A DNA stretch of 15,284 bases. Origin: Pseudomonadota bacterium (GTDB lineage: Bacteria; Pseudomonadota; Alphaproteobacteria; Ferrovibrionales; Ferrovibrionaceae). The translations under genes and the position numbers were made by a program. Positions 7,718-14,967 of the stretch are shown one piece after another; position 1 is the stretch's first letter; every line of letters starts with the position of its first letter. The notes under the pieces are model-generated. The model had not been told where the DNA came from. It ran no database searches and was given only the letters and a program-made list of their open reading frames with translations. The stretch is taken from contig JAJYTL010000042.1 of NCBI GenBank assembly GCA_021793055.1, forward strand, positions 1 to 15,284, written 5' to 3'.

Positions 7718-7780
7718 GCGCGAGCCCACGGGCCATACCAAGACACGAGAAAAAACGAACAACCGGAGAGAGCGAGCGCG

Positions 7781-8080
7781 ATGAGCGAAGCAGAGAAGAA
7801 TGAGTTGCGCCAAAGGCTTGCAGATCTATCCCACCGTCTCGACGACCGCGTCCGCGAGTTCAAGGAAAAGGGCGAATTTTCCGATATCCATCACCGTTCG
7901 GTGATTGAACTGCGCCAGCGCCAGGGCAAGCTGATCGAGCGGGTGCATGCCGCGGAGCACACCGGAAAATCCTGGGAACTCGCCAAGGCTGAACTTGCCC
8001 GCGATTTTGGCTCGCTCTTTGACGATTTCCTTGCGCTTGAAGAAACGCTGGATTCCGGGATCTCGCGTAAGAAACCTTAA
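7781..8080 (+). CDS. Unrecognised small charged helical protein, paralogue 1
   Basis: I do not recognise this 99-residue protein. It is very rich in Glu, Arg, Lys, Asp and Leu and looks wholly alpha-helical, with coiled-coil-like heptads over about 4-60. It has no signal peptide, membrane segment or cysteine, so it is probably cytoplasmic. It aligns without gaps to the protein encoded at 9593-9889, with about 57 of 98 positions identical. The conserved blocks are REFKEKGEFSDIH (25-37), ELRQRQ (43-48) and KAELARDFGSLFDDF (69-83). The start has GGAGAG upstream, in an aaccggag context shared with the paralogue. Conservation of sequence between copies and high third-position GC argue that it is real. 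It lies 63 bp after the znuA-like gene in the same direction and may share its transcript. Confidence 0.75.
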   Translation: MSEAEKNELRQRLADLSHRLDDRVREFKEKGEFSDIHHRSVIELRQRQGKLIERVHAAEHTGKSWELAKAELARDFGSLFDDFLALEETLDSGISRKKP

Positions 8081-8111
8081 TTGACCGGGCGCGGCCGGCC
8101 GTTGCGGCGGC

Positions 8112-9279
8112 TTACCCGTTGCCGCCAAGATAGGCGAGGCCCGCGGCGACGCCGCTCCCGCCGAGCGGGACGCCCGCCGCCCGTAGTCCAATCTCGACGC
8201 CGGACAAGGTCGCGGCCAGCATGAGGTCGTTGAAATCGCCGAGGTGGCCGATGCGGAGCACCTTGCCCTGGACCTTTCCGATCCCGTTTCCGAGCGAGAG
8301 GCTGTAGCGCTCGAGCGTCGCTTTCCGGAAGGCATCCGCGTCGTGGCCCTGCGGCATCAGGACTGCGGTGACTGAACTCGAATACTCCCGCGCATCGAGA
8401 CAGAGGACATCGAGGCCCCAGGCGCGCACGGCGCGCCGGGTCGCCTCGGCATGGCGGTTGTGGCGGGCGAAGACATTGTCGAGGCATTCTGCCGTCAGCA
8501 TGGCAATCGCCTCGCGCAAGCCATAGAGCAGATTGGCTGCCGACGTGTAGAAAAAAATCCCTTGGCATTGACGGCGATCATCTCTTCCCATCTCCAGTAG
8601 GAGCGCCGCAGCGCCGCGCTCTGGCCGGCGGCCTGAGCCTTGTCGCTGATCGCATTGAAGCTCAGTCCCGGCGGCAGCATGAGACCTTATTGCGAGCCGG
8701 CCGCTGTCACATCGACGCCCCATTCGTCATGGCGGCACTCCATCGACCCAGGGACGAAATCGTATCGACCATCAGGAACGCCGGATGTTTCGCCCGATCG
8801 ATGGCCTTGCGAACCTCGGCAATGCGGGAGGCGACCCCGGTCGAGGTCTCGTTGTGGACGATGCAGACGGCCTTGATCTTGCCTCTTCGGTCTGCCGCCA
8901 AGCGGACCTCGACTTCGGCCGGGTCGGCGCCATGGTGCCAGTCGCCCGGCATCAGTTCAACACCGATACCGAGACGGCCAGCGATGCGCGACCACAGGGC
9001 GGCAAACTGACCGGTCCCCGTCATCTGCACGCGGTCTCCCGGCGACAGGGTGTTGACCAGAGCGGCTTCCCAGGCGCCGCTCCCGGAGGCGGGAAAAATC
9101 ACCGCTGGATCGGTGGACTTGAAAATGCTCTTCAGGCCCGCGAAGAGCTCATGGGCTAGGCGTTCGAATTCTGGCCCGCGATGGTCGATGGTGGGATTGT
9201 CGATCGCCCGCAGGACGCGATCGGGAACGTTGGTCGGGCCGGGAATTTGCAGAAAGTGACGGGCGGGCGTTCGGGCCAT
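8112..9279 (-). pseudogene. Broken serine/alanine-glyoxylate aminotransferase gene
   Basis: The intact enzyme is a class V PLP aminotransferase of about 390 residues, matching this 1168-bp span. The first part (start ATG 9279, after an AAGGGGGG Shine-Dalgarno) reads normally: FLQIPGPTNVPDRVLRAI, NPTIDHRGPEF, PASGSGAWEAAL and the PLP aspartate region MVDTISSLG. One base is then missing near 8746-8753. The next frame reads HDEWGVDVTAAGSQ, where the catalytic lysine codon expected in SQKGLM is TAA at 8689-8687. It continues LPPGLSFNAISDKAQAAG up to a run of seven A (8551-8557 on +), where the frame slips again. The last part, YTSAANLLYGLREAI through RIGHLGDFNDLML, is normal and ends at TAA 8114-8112. 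Three separate lesions make function as written impossible. Assembly error could explain the homopolymer slip but hardly the stop. Confidence 0.9.
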
Positions 9280-9592
9280 TCGGGCCCCCCTTCTTCTTGC
9301 GCCCTTCTTGCGCCCTTTGTCAGGTGGCGAGCGCGACGACGCAAACCGTCTTTGATTGTGTCGCCGTTCCCCAGGCTGTCAATAAAGGCCCGGGCGATCG
9401 CGCCGGCAAAGCTCTTGGGAACCGCCCGCTTGCCGGCGCTCAGGACTCTGGTTACGGCCCGCCGAGCCCGGATAAACTGATTGCCGAAGGGGGCTTGCGG
9501 CAGGACGCCCAGGCAGCCGTCTTCTGCCATCACGGCCGGATTCCGCTCGATCGTCATGGGCAAGCCGCCGCAGACCAACCGGAGCGAGCACG
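9280..9592. other. 313-bp gap between pseudogene start and paralogue 2
   Basis: No recognised gene. An open minus-strand frame runs from about 9578 through this gap into the aminotransferase start in a different frame. Its codons are GC-rich at the third position, but its product, including IARAFIDSLGNGDTIKDGLR, resembles nothing I know. It could be chance, a small gene, or decayed coding sequence. The gap also holds an exact 11-bp tandem repeat (9294-9315) just upstream of the pseudogene's ribosome-binding site. Confidence 0.35.
9294..9315. repeat. Two exact tandem copies of an 11-bp unit
   Basis: TTCTTGCGCCC occurs at 9294-9304 and again at 9305-9315 without a gap, followed by a partial third start (TTTG). 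It lies upstream of the pseudogene start and could be a slippage product. Confidence 0.7.
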
Positions 9593-9889
9593 ATGAGAGA
9601 AACCGAAAAGGAGGACTTGCGGCGAAGGCTCGACGACCTGTCTCGCCGTCTCGAGAGCCGCGTCCGCGACTTCAAGGAGAAAGGCGAGTTTTCAGACCTG
9701 CATCGCCGCTCCGCAACCGAGCTGCGCCAGCGCCAGGCAGAGCTTGTCAAGCGCATCGACGCAGCCGCGCGCGCCAGCGCCGCCTGGGAGATGACCAAGG
9801 CGGAGCTTGCCCGCGACTTCGCCTCGCTGTTCGACGATTTCACCCAGTTTGAACAAACCCTCGAAGCCGCCCGGATGAAGACGCGCTGA
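9593..9889 (+). CDS. Unrecognised small charged helical protein, paralogue 2
   Basis: This 98-residue protein is the gap-free paralogue of the one at 7781-8080 and is likewise unrecognised. Both share RDFKEKGEFSDLH (25-37), ELRQRQ (43-48) and KAELARDFASLFDDF (69-83). The middle (49-68) and the last ten residues differ most, which suggests constraint on the two blocks rather than recent copying. It is Arg/Glu/Asp-rich, predicted all-helical, and has no signal peptide, membrane segment or cysteine. The start ATG is preceded by GGAGCGAGCACG, nearly the same leader as the first copy. It lies on the far side of the broken aminotransferase gene and points towards the convergent glycosyltransferase. 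Function cannot be assigned from sequence. Confidence 0.75.
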   Translation: MRETEKEDLRRRLDDLSRRLESRVRDFKEKGEFSDLHRRSATELRQRQAELVKRIDAAARASAAWEMTKAELARDFASLFDDFTQFEQTLEAARMKTR

Positions 9890-9962
9890 GCCCGGTACCA
9901 CGAGCCCGTACCGCGACGGCCGCTCCTCGAAGAGGTCGGACCGACCGCCGCGGAGGGGGCTG

Positions 9963-11345
9963 CTAGCGCGTCAACCAACCCTTGGCGCGTACACTCATGA
10001 CCGCATAGGGGAATATCCAAAACAACGCGATCGACGAGAAATAGGCGTAGACCACGCCATAGAGGAACCCCCACGAACGCTCGCTCCGCAGGAAGTAGAG
10101 CATGTTGAGGAACGAGACCAAGCCGATCGCGAGCAGAATCCGGATGATGACCGGCGGATCCTGCGCCACCATGAAGGCCAGAAGGCCGATGCTCATGTAA
10201 TAGATCGGATAGCGCAAGTTGGTCACGATGCGGTCGAACAAGGCGATGAGCATGGTGACCAGCGGCCGCTTCCAGATGATCCGCGCGAAACGGATTTCCT
10301 CGCGCACGTAGCTTCGATCCCAGCGCAGCAACATCTTGCAAAGCTTGCCGTAGGCCTCGGGCACCAGGGTATGCACCACGGCGCGGCGCTGGTAGACGGT
10401 GTTGTACCCCTTATCCAGCAGGGAATTCGTCATCGCGCGGTCCTCGCCGAAGGTGCAGGCGGAACCGAGGAACGTCTGGGTGCGCCAGCCTTCGAGGACT
10501 TCGCGCACCGCCGAGGCGCGAAGCGCCGTCAAGGCACCGGGGCAGCAATAGACGTTGTTATAGACCGATTCAACCGACCGCAGCATGTCGAAGGAAAGCA
10601 CGAAGCGGGCATGCATCATGCGCGGGATGAGGCCGCTTGCGCGGTTATAGACCAAAACCTTGCCGGCGACCGCCCCAACCTTGGGATCCCGGAACGGGCC
10701 CGCGATGGCTAGGAGCGCGTCGCGCTCGATCACGCTGTCGGAATCGATGGTCACGAATATTTCGCCGCGCCCGCGCGTGAATCCGAGTGCCAGCGCCTCG
10801 CGCTTGCCGCGGTTCTTTTCGTGCTGAAGCGCGGTGACCAAGCCCGGATATCGATCGGCCGCCTCGCGGATATAGCGCCAGGTATCGTCCTTGCTGCCGT
10901 CGTCGATGACGACGATTTCGAGCTTGTCCCGCGGATAATCCGCCGCTACCACCGATTCGATCGATTTCAGCACCATCGCGCCTTCGTTATAGGCGGGGAT
11001 GATAACCGTGAGGGACGGCGCGTCCGCCCGGCTAGCCGGCAGATGCGGCCGGTAGCCGATCCAAACGCCCGTTCGAAAGGCGAGGAGCAGGAATCCCATG
11101 CCGGCCCACAACGCGCTTGGATAGAGGAACAGTTTGACGCGCTCATGCGCCTCGGCGATCTCGATGACGCGGAGAACGACGGCATGAAGCTGGAAATAGG
11201 CGACAGCTGCAAAGCTGGCGAAGATCAGCGCGTAAACGAAATAGCTCCAGCGCTTTGTCGGCTCGGCTGCGACTTCCGGATAGGTGCCACGTAGTTCCGT
11301 CAGCGCCGCGCGGCTGGCGGCGATCGAATGAGGGGTATCTGCCAT
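9963..11345 (-). CDS. Membrane glycosyltransferase family 2, hyaluronan/chitin/NodC synthase type
   Basis: It probably polymerises or transfers a sugar from a nucleotide sugar at the inner membrane. The 460 residues start with two membrane segments (about 35-62 and 74-98). A GT-A catalytic domain follows: VIIPAYNEG (114-122), VIDDGSKDDT (146-155), the DxD motif D201-S-D203, CCPGALTALRA (267-277) and the acceptor-site GEDR (300-303). The C-terminal half has several membrane helices (about 375-450). The processivity motif QxxRW reads MLLRW (338-342): Arg-Trp is kept but Gln is Met. The product could be a polysaccharide such as a hyaluronan-, chitin- or PNAG-like polymer, or a shorter glycan. 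Start ATG 11345 is chosen over GTG 11351; neither has a good Shine-Dalgarno. No other polysaccharide gene is nearby. Confidence 0.88.
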   Translation of the reverse strand: MADTPHSIAASRAALTELRGTYPEVAAEPTKRWSYFVYALIFASFAAVAYFQLHAVVLRVIEIAEAHERVKLFLYPSALWAGMGFLLLAFRTGVWIGYRPHLPASRADAPSLTVIIPAYNEGAMVLKSIESVVAADYPRDKLEIVVIDDGSKDDTWRYIREAADRYPGLVTALQHEKNRGKREALALGFTRGRGEIFVTIDSDSVIERDALLAIAGPFRDPKVGAVAGKVLVYNRASGLIPRMMHARFVLSFDMLRSVESVYNNVYCCPGALTALRASAVREVLEGWRTQTFLGSACTFGEDRAMTNSLLDKGYNTVYQRRAVVHTLVPEAYGKLCKMLLRWDRSYVREEIRFARIIWKRPLVTMLIALFDRIVTNLRYPIYYMSIGLLAFMVAQDPPVIIRILLAIGLVSFLNMLYFLRSERSWGFLYGVVYAYFSSIALFWIFPYAVMSVRAKGWLTR

Positions 11346-11521
11346 TCCCACTGGGATTACTCTGATAAGGAGACACGACGATCAGCTTGCGGCGTCGTCT
11401 TCCGGCTTACTCACGCACCGCGCTGGATAACCCCGCGCGGGCGACGGGACGGCGGGCAAGTCATGGACATTCGCGCTGCGACGACGATCCGTGTCTCCGG
11501 GGTTGGGGTGCCATGCTCACG

Positions 11522-11600
11522 CGCCGATTTTGGTCAATCCCGCCAGTTCCGATCCTGATCTGCGTCAACGGATGGGCAAAGCCGGCGGCCAAAATCGGCG
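11522..11600. repeat. Inverted repeat with perfect 12-bp arms
   Basis: CGCCGATTTTGG (11522-11533) is the exact reverse complement of CCAAAATCGGCG (11589-11600). The pairing extends inwards by one G-U and one C-G pair, leaving an internal stretch of about 50 nt. It lies in non-coding DNA. It could be a long stem-loop RNA, a regulatory site or a remnant of a small mobile element. TCACG abuts the left arm and recurs two bases beyond the right arm, too imprecise to call a target duplication. Confidence 0.6.
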
Positions 11601-11728
11601 TTTCACGGCGATGGCGATATCTCGGACGGCAGGAGCACCGCAATAAGGACTTTCCACGGCGCTATTTCCGGCGCTGTCGGAGGGGCTCTTGCGCGCAGAA
11701 AATCTATGTGTTATATGGCTATGATGCC

Positions 11729-11758
11729 GTTTAAACAGTGTTTACTAATGTTTAAAAC
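11729..11758. promoter_or_regulatory. Phased GTTTA repeats, possible operator of the XRE regulator
   Basis: GTTTA occurs at 11729, 11740 and 11750, spaced 11 and 10 bp, so all three face the same side of the helix. The first is within the palindrome GTTTAAAC (11729-11736) and the third within GTTTAAAAC ending at the start codon. The stretch is AT-rich against a GC-rich background. No Shine-Dalgarno is present there, so the elements occupy the place of a ribosome-binding site. Autoregulation is inferred. Confidence 0.4.
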
Positions 11759-12019
11759 ATGATTACTGCATCCCAGATGCGGGCGGCGCGCGCGCTGTTG
11801 CAGATCGACCAGCGCCGCCTAGCGGAGCTTTCCGGGCTGTCGCTGCCGACGATCCAGCGCATGGAGGCGAGCGACGGCCTCGTGCGAGGCACGGTCGACT
11901 CGCTGATGAAACTGGTCGAGGCCCTGCGCGGCACCGGCATCGAATTGATCGACGAAGGGGCGACGAGCCAGACCGGCGGGCGAGGCGTCCGCCTGACCCG
12001 CCCGGTGGCCGCCTCATGA
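11759..12019 (+). CDS. Small XRE/Cro-CI-type HTH transcriptional regulator
   Basis: The 86-residue protein is a single helix-turn-helix domain. MRAARALLQIDQRRLAELSG (7-26), followed by LSLPTIQRMEAS, gives the helix-turn-helix, with the recognition helix around SLPTIQRME (28-36). The dimer-like LVEALRGTGIELID follows (53-66). This is a familiar alphaproteobacterial type of regulator. The tail after residue 68 is probably disordered. Its TGA overlaps the ATG of hyfB in ATGA (12016-12019), so translation is likely coupled and the regulator belongs to the hyf-like operon. GTTTA repeats directly upstream may be its binding site. The signal it responds to is unknown, since no sensor domain is visible. 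It is unlike the large FhlA/HyfR activators known for E. coli formate hydrogenlyase. Confidence 0.88.
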   Translation: MITASQMRAARALLQIDQRRLAELSGLSLPTIQRMEASDGLVRGTVDSLMKLVEALRGTGIELIDEGATSQTGGRGVRLTRPVAAS

Positions 12020-14016
12020 TCGCCGTCGTTCTTCTCTGCCTCGCGGCTTTCCTTGTCATCGGCGTTTTCGGCGCCGTTCTGGCGCGTTCGCCGCTTGGCA
12101 CGCCCTTCGTCTATGGCGCGTCCGCGGTGGTCTCCGCCATTGCTGCCATCGTAGGCCTCATGGCCCTGGCGCGCGCGCCGTCAACTCTGACGTTGCCGCT
12201 CGCGCTGCCTTGGATTGGCGCCCATTTCCGTCTCGATACGCTCGCCGGCTTCTTCGTCTTCGTGGTCAACCTCGGCGGCTTCGGCGCCAGTCTCTATGGC
12301 ATCGGCTACGGCCGCCATGAGAAGGCGCCATGGCGCGTGCTCCCCTTCTACCCGGTTTTTCTTTTGGCGCTGAACCTGGTCGTCGTCGCCGCCGACGCCT
12401 TTACCTTCCTGTTTGCCTGGGAGTTGATGTCACTTACCTCCTGGGCTCTGGTGGTCGCGGATCACCACGGCGCCGACAATCGGCGAGCCGGTTACGTCTA
12501 TCTCCTGATGGCGGCCCTCTCGGGGATGACCCTGCTCCTCGCCTTCGGCCTTCTCGCCGGTGCCGGCGGCAGCTATTCCTTCGCGGCCATGCGCGCCGTG
12601 CCGCCCTCCACCGGCCTTGCCGCGGTGGTCCTGGTCCTGACCCTGATCGGCGCCGGCTCCAAGGCCGGCCTCATCCCGCTGCACGCGTGGCTGCCCCTCG
12701 CCCACCCCGCCGCGCCGAGTCATGTCTCGGCCTTGATGAGCGGCGTCATGACCAAAGTCGCGGTTTACGCCTTCATCCGCATCGTCTTCTACCTACTCGG
12801 CGTGCCGAGCTGGTGGAGCGCGGTGTTGGTTCTCGCCCTCGGCGGCAGCACTGCAGTGCTCGGCGTGCTCTACGCGCTGATGCAGCACGATCTGAAACGC
12901 CTCCTCGCGTACCATACGGTCGAGAATATCGGCATCATCTTTATCGGACTTGGCTTGGCCATGGCCTTCCGCGTCGATGGCGCCGCCGTGGGCGCCGCCT
13001 TGGCGCTGACCGCGGCGTTGTTCCACGTCTTCAACCACGCCTTGTTCAAGAGCCTCCTGTTCTACGGTGCGGGGGCGGTGCAGACGGCCACGGGCGCCCG
13101 CGACATGGAGCATCTCGGCGGCTTGATCCGGCGCATGCGCTTCACCAGCTTTGCGTTCCTAATCGGCTGCGCGGCGATCTCGGCGCTGCCGCCCCTGAAT
13201 GGCTTCGTCTCGGAATGGCTGACATTCCAGGCCATTCTGCTCCGTCCCAACCTGCCGCAATGGGCGTTCAAGGTCATGTTTCCGGTCGATGGAGCGCTTT
13301 TGTCCCTGGCCGCCGCCCTGGCCGCCGCCTGCTTCGTCAAGGCCTTCGGGATCACCTTCCTTGGGCGGCCGCGAAGCCCGGCAGCGACGGAAGCCCGCGA
13401 GGTCGACGGCTTTTCGCTCGCTACCATGGCCGGATTCGCGACGCTTTGCCTGCTGGCGGGAATTTTTCCCGGCGTCGTCATCGACGGCTTGGTGCCGGTG
13501 ACGCAGGCGCTCCTCGGCGCGCATCTACCCTCGCAGATCGGCTTGCCGTGGATTTCGATCATTCCCGTCGCCGCAGCGCGCAGCTCCTATAGCGGACTCG
13601 TGCTCTTCGCCTTCATCGCCGCCACCACGTCGCTGACGGTGGTCGCGATCCACCGCTTCGCTTCGCACGCGATTCGACGTGGACCGGCCTGGGACTGCGG
13701 CTTTCCCGACCCGAGCCCGGCGACGCAATACACTGCCGCGAGTTTCGCCCAACCGATCCGCCGAGTTTACGGCGCCACGGCGTTCCTGGCCCGAGAGGTG
13801 GTGCATATGCCACCTCCCGGCGACATGGGTCCGGCGCGGATCGAAAAATCGAGCCGCGACCTAGTTTGGGATTTTGCCTACGCGCCGGTTGTGCGCGCCA
13901 TCAACGTCTCGGCGACGGCGTTGAATCGCCTGCAGTTTCTCACCATCCGCCGCTACCTCGGCCTCGTCTTTCTGGCCCTGGTCGGCCTGCTGTTGACGCT
14001 CGTGTTATGGCAGTAA
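12016..14016 (+). CDS. hyfB: Hydrogenase-4 component B-like antiporter subunit
   Basis: A NuoL/M/N-related membrane subunit that moves protons or sodium in complex I-like hydrogenases (HyfB, HycC). The 666 residues make about 14-16 membrane helices. The charged residues of the ion path are present: E136 in FAWELMS, K216 in GAGSKAGLIPLHAWLP, K247 in SGVMTKVAVYAF, K294 in QHDLKRLLAYH, and H337, H341 and K345 in LFHVFNHALFKSLLF. After the 14-helix core comes the HyfB-type extension with WDCGFP and PxxxYTAASFAQPIRRVY (near 565-580). A single terminal helix (about 645-665) closes the protein. It overlaps the regulator by 4 bp and hyfC by 10 bp, a tight operon. Homology to Mrp antiporter subunits is possible, but the HyfC neighbour excludes a stand-alone Mrp system. 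Confidence 0.92.
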   Translation: MIAVVLLCLAAFLVIGVFGAVLARSPLGTPFVYGASAVVSAIAAIVGLMALARAPSTLTLPLALPWIGAHFRLDTLAGFFVFVVNLGGFGASLYGIGYGRHEKAPWRVLPFYPVFLLALNLVVVAADAFTFLFAWELMSLTSWALVVADHHGADNRRAGYVYLLMAALSGMTLLLAFGLLAGAGGSYSFAAMRAVPPSTGLAAVVLVLTLIGAGSKAGLIPLHAWLPLAHPAAPSHVSALMSGVMTKVAVYAFIRIVFYLLGVPSWWSAVLVLALGGSTAVLGVLYALMQHDLKRLLAYHTVENIGIIFIGLGLAMAFRVDGAAVGAALALTAALFHVFNHALFKSLLFYGAGAVQTATGARDMEHLGGLIRRMRFTSFAFLIGCAAISALPPLNGFVSEWLTFQAILLRPNLPQWAFKVMFPVDGALLSLAAALAAACFVKAFGITFLGRPRSPAATEAREVDGFSLATMAGFATLCLLAGIFPGVVIDGLVPVTQALLGAHLPSQIGLPWISIIPVAAARSSYSGLVLFAFIAATTSLTVVAIHRFASHAIRRGPAWDCGFPDPSPATQYTAASFAQPIRRVYGATAFLAREVVHMPPPGDMGPARIEKSSRDLVWDFAYAPVVRAINVSATALNRLQFLTIRRYLGLVFLALVGLLLTLVLWQ

Positions 14017-14963
14017 TCGACGCCATCCTGGTTCAGGTCGCGCAAATGGCGCTGGTTGTCGCGCTGGCGCCGCTGTTGACCGGCCTTGTCCGCAAGGTCA
14101 AGGCACGGATTGCCCGCCGCCGCGGGGCCTCGATTTTCCAGCCCTATCGCGATCTTCGACGGTTGCTCGGTAAGGAAGTGGTTCTCGCCGAAAACGCCTC
14201 CTGGCTTTTCCGCACCGCCCCGTACCTAATCTTCGCTTTGACCTGGGCGGCGGCTGGGCTGGTGCCGACTTTCTCCACCAATCTCGCCTTTTCCGGCGCC
14301 GGCGATCTCATCGCCATCGTCGCCATTCTCGGCGCCGCGCGGTTTCTTCTTGCTCTGGCTGGCATGGACATCGGTACGAGCTTTGGCGGCCTCGGCGCGA
14401 GCCGCGAGGTGATGATTGCCTCCCTTGCCGAACCGGCGATGCTGATGATCATCGTGGCGTTGGCGTTGATGGCGCAATCAAGCCAACTTTCGACTATCGC
14501 CATTTTCATGGCGTCGCCCGCGGTTGGACTGCGCGTGTCGGTGGCGCTGGTCCTGATTGCCTTTGCCATCGTGGCTCTCGCCGAAAACGCGCGCATCCCG
14601 GTCGACAATCCGGCGACCCATCTCGAGCTCACTATGGTGCACGAGGCGATGGTGCTGGAATATTCCGGCCGTCATCTCGCCATGATCGAGTTGGCCGCGT
14701 CGCTGAAGCTTCTTCTGATGATTTCGGCCATCGCGGCCATCTTTTTCCCGATCGGCCTCGCCGCAAGCGGTGCCGGGTCGGCCGCCTACGGCATCGGTTT
14801 TGTCAGCTATCTGCTCAAGCTTCTGGTCTCGGCGGCTCTCCTTGGCACCTTCGAGATGTCGATCGCCAAGATGCGCGTCTTTCGCGTGCCGAACCTTCTC
14901 GGCGGCGCATTGATGCTTGGTCTTCTTGGCACTTTGCTTTTGTTCATCTCGCGTGGGCTCTAG
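14007..14963 (+). CDS. hyfC: Hydrogenase-4 component C / formate hydrogenlyase subunit 4-like membrane subunit
   Basis: A NuoH-family subunit (HyfC, HycD) that anchors the hydrophilic arm to the membrane arm and takes part in coupling. The 318 residues form about eight membrane helices. Signature pieces are IFQPYRDLRRLLGKEVV (43-59), MDIGTSFGGLGASREVM (120-136) and ENARIPVDNPATHLELTMVH (193-212), continuing to EAMVLEYSGRHLA. The acidic residues in these loops (E57, E134, E193, E207, E213, E218) are as in HycD. ATG 14007 lies inside the end of hyfB, and the usual N-terminus and length support it. hyfE follows after 4 bp. The partner catalytic subunit is not in the window, so the complex could be a group 4 hydrogenase or a related non-hydrogenase assembly. 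Confidence 0.93.
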   Translation: MAVIDAILVQVAQMALVVALAPLLTGLVRKVKARIARRRGASIFQPYRDLRRLLGKEVVLAENASWLFRTAPYLIFALTWAAAGLVPTFSTNLAFSGAGDLIAIVAILGAARFLLALAGMDIGTSFGGLGASREVMIASLAEPAMLMIIVALALMAQSSQLSTIAIFMASPAVGLRVSVALVLIAFAIVALAENARIPVDNPATHLELTMVHEAMVLEYSGRHLAMIELAASLKLLLMISAIAAIFFPIGLAASGAGSAAYGIGFVSYLLKLLVSAALLGTFEMSIAKMRVFRVPNLLGGALMLGLLGTLLLFISRGL

Positions 14964-14967
14964 CCAG

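Larger units (their letters stand above)
11346..11758. other. 413-bp non-coding region between glycosyltransferase and regulator
   Basis: This stretch separates divergent genes and is the largest gap in the window. Open frames on both strands are short, start with TTG or lack ribosome-binding sites, and resemble no known protein. It holds a perfect 12-bp inverted repeat (11522-11533 and 11589-11600) and, over its last 60 bp, a sharp drop in GC with repeated GTTTA elements ahead of the regulator gene. An AAGGAG at 11367-11372 has no suitable start codon behind it. Confidence 0.5.

Noticed and set aside
8106..8126. Hairpin GGCGGC/GCCGCC around the pseudogene stop, as a terminator
   Set aside because: There is no T run on either strand, and the bases encode the normal C-terminal end of the aminotransferase. 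A 6-bp GC stem is common in such DNA.
9890..9962. Terminator between paralogue 2 and the convergent glycosyltransferase
   Set aside because: Only short imperfect stems and an imperfect direct repeat (GAGCCCGGTACC and GAGCCCGTACC) are visible, with no T run.
9379..10341. 320-codon minus-strand frame covering paralogue 2
   Set aside because: It is antisense to the conserved small gene and out of frame with the glycosyltransferase. Its Ser/Arg-rich composition is that of an antisense frame.
11517..11607. Insertion-sequence remnant bounded by the 12-bp inverted repeat
   Set aside because: Only about 79 bp long, no transposase fragment, and the TCACG flanks are not equally spaced from the arms. 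Kept only as an inverted repeat.
11387..11734. Possible 115-residue gene in the non-coding gap, with AAGGAG upstream
   Set aside because: The start would be TTG, the spacing from AAGGAG is about 14 nt, the composition is Arg/Trp-rich and the frame runs across the inverted repeat. No family resemblance.
12330..13592. 420-codon open frame on the plus strand
   Set aside because: It is an out-of-phase shadow within hyfB, and its product is Arg/Pro-rich with no membrane segments or recognisable motif.
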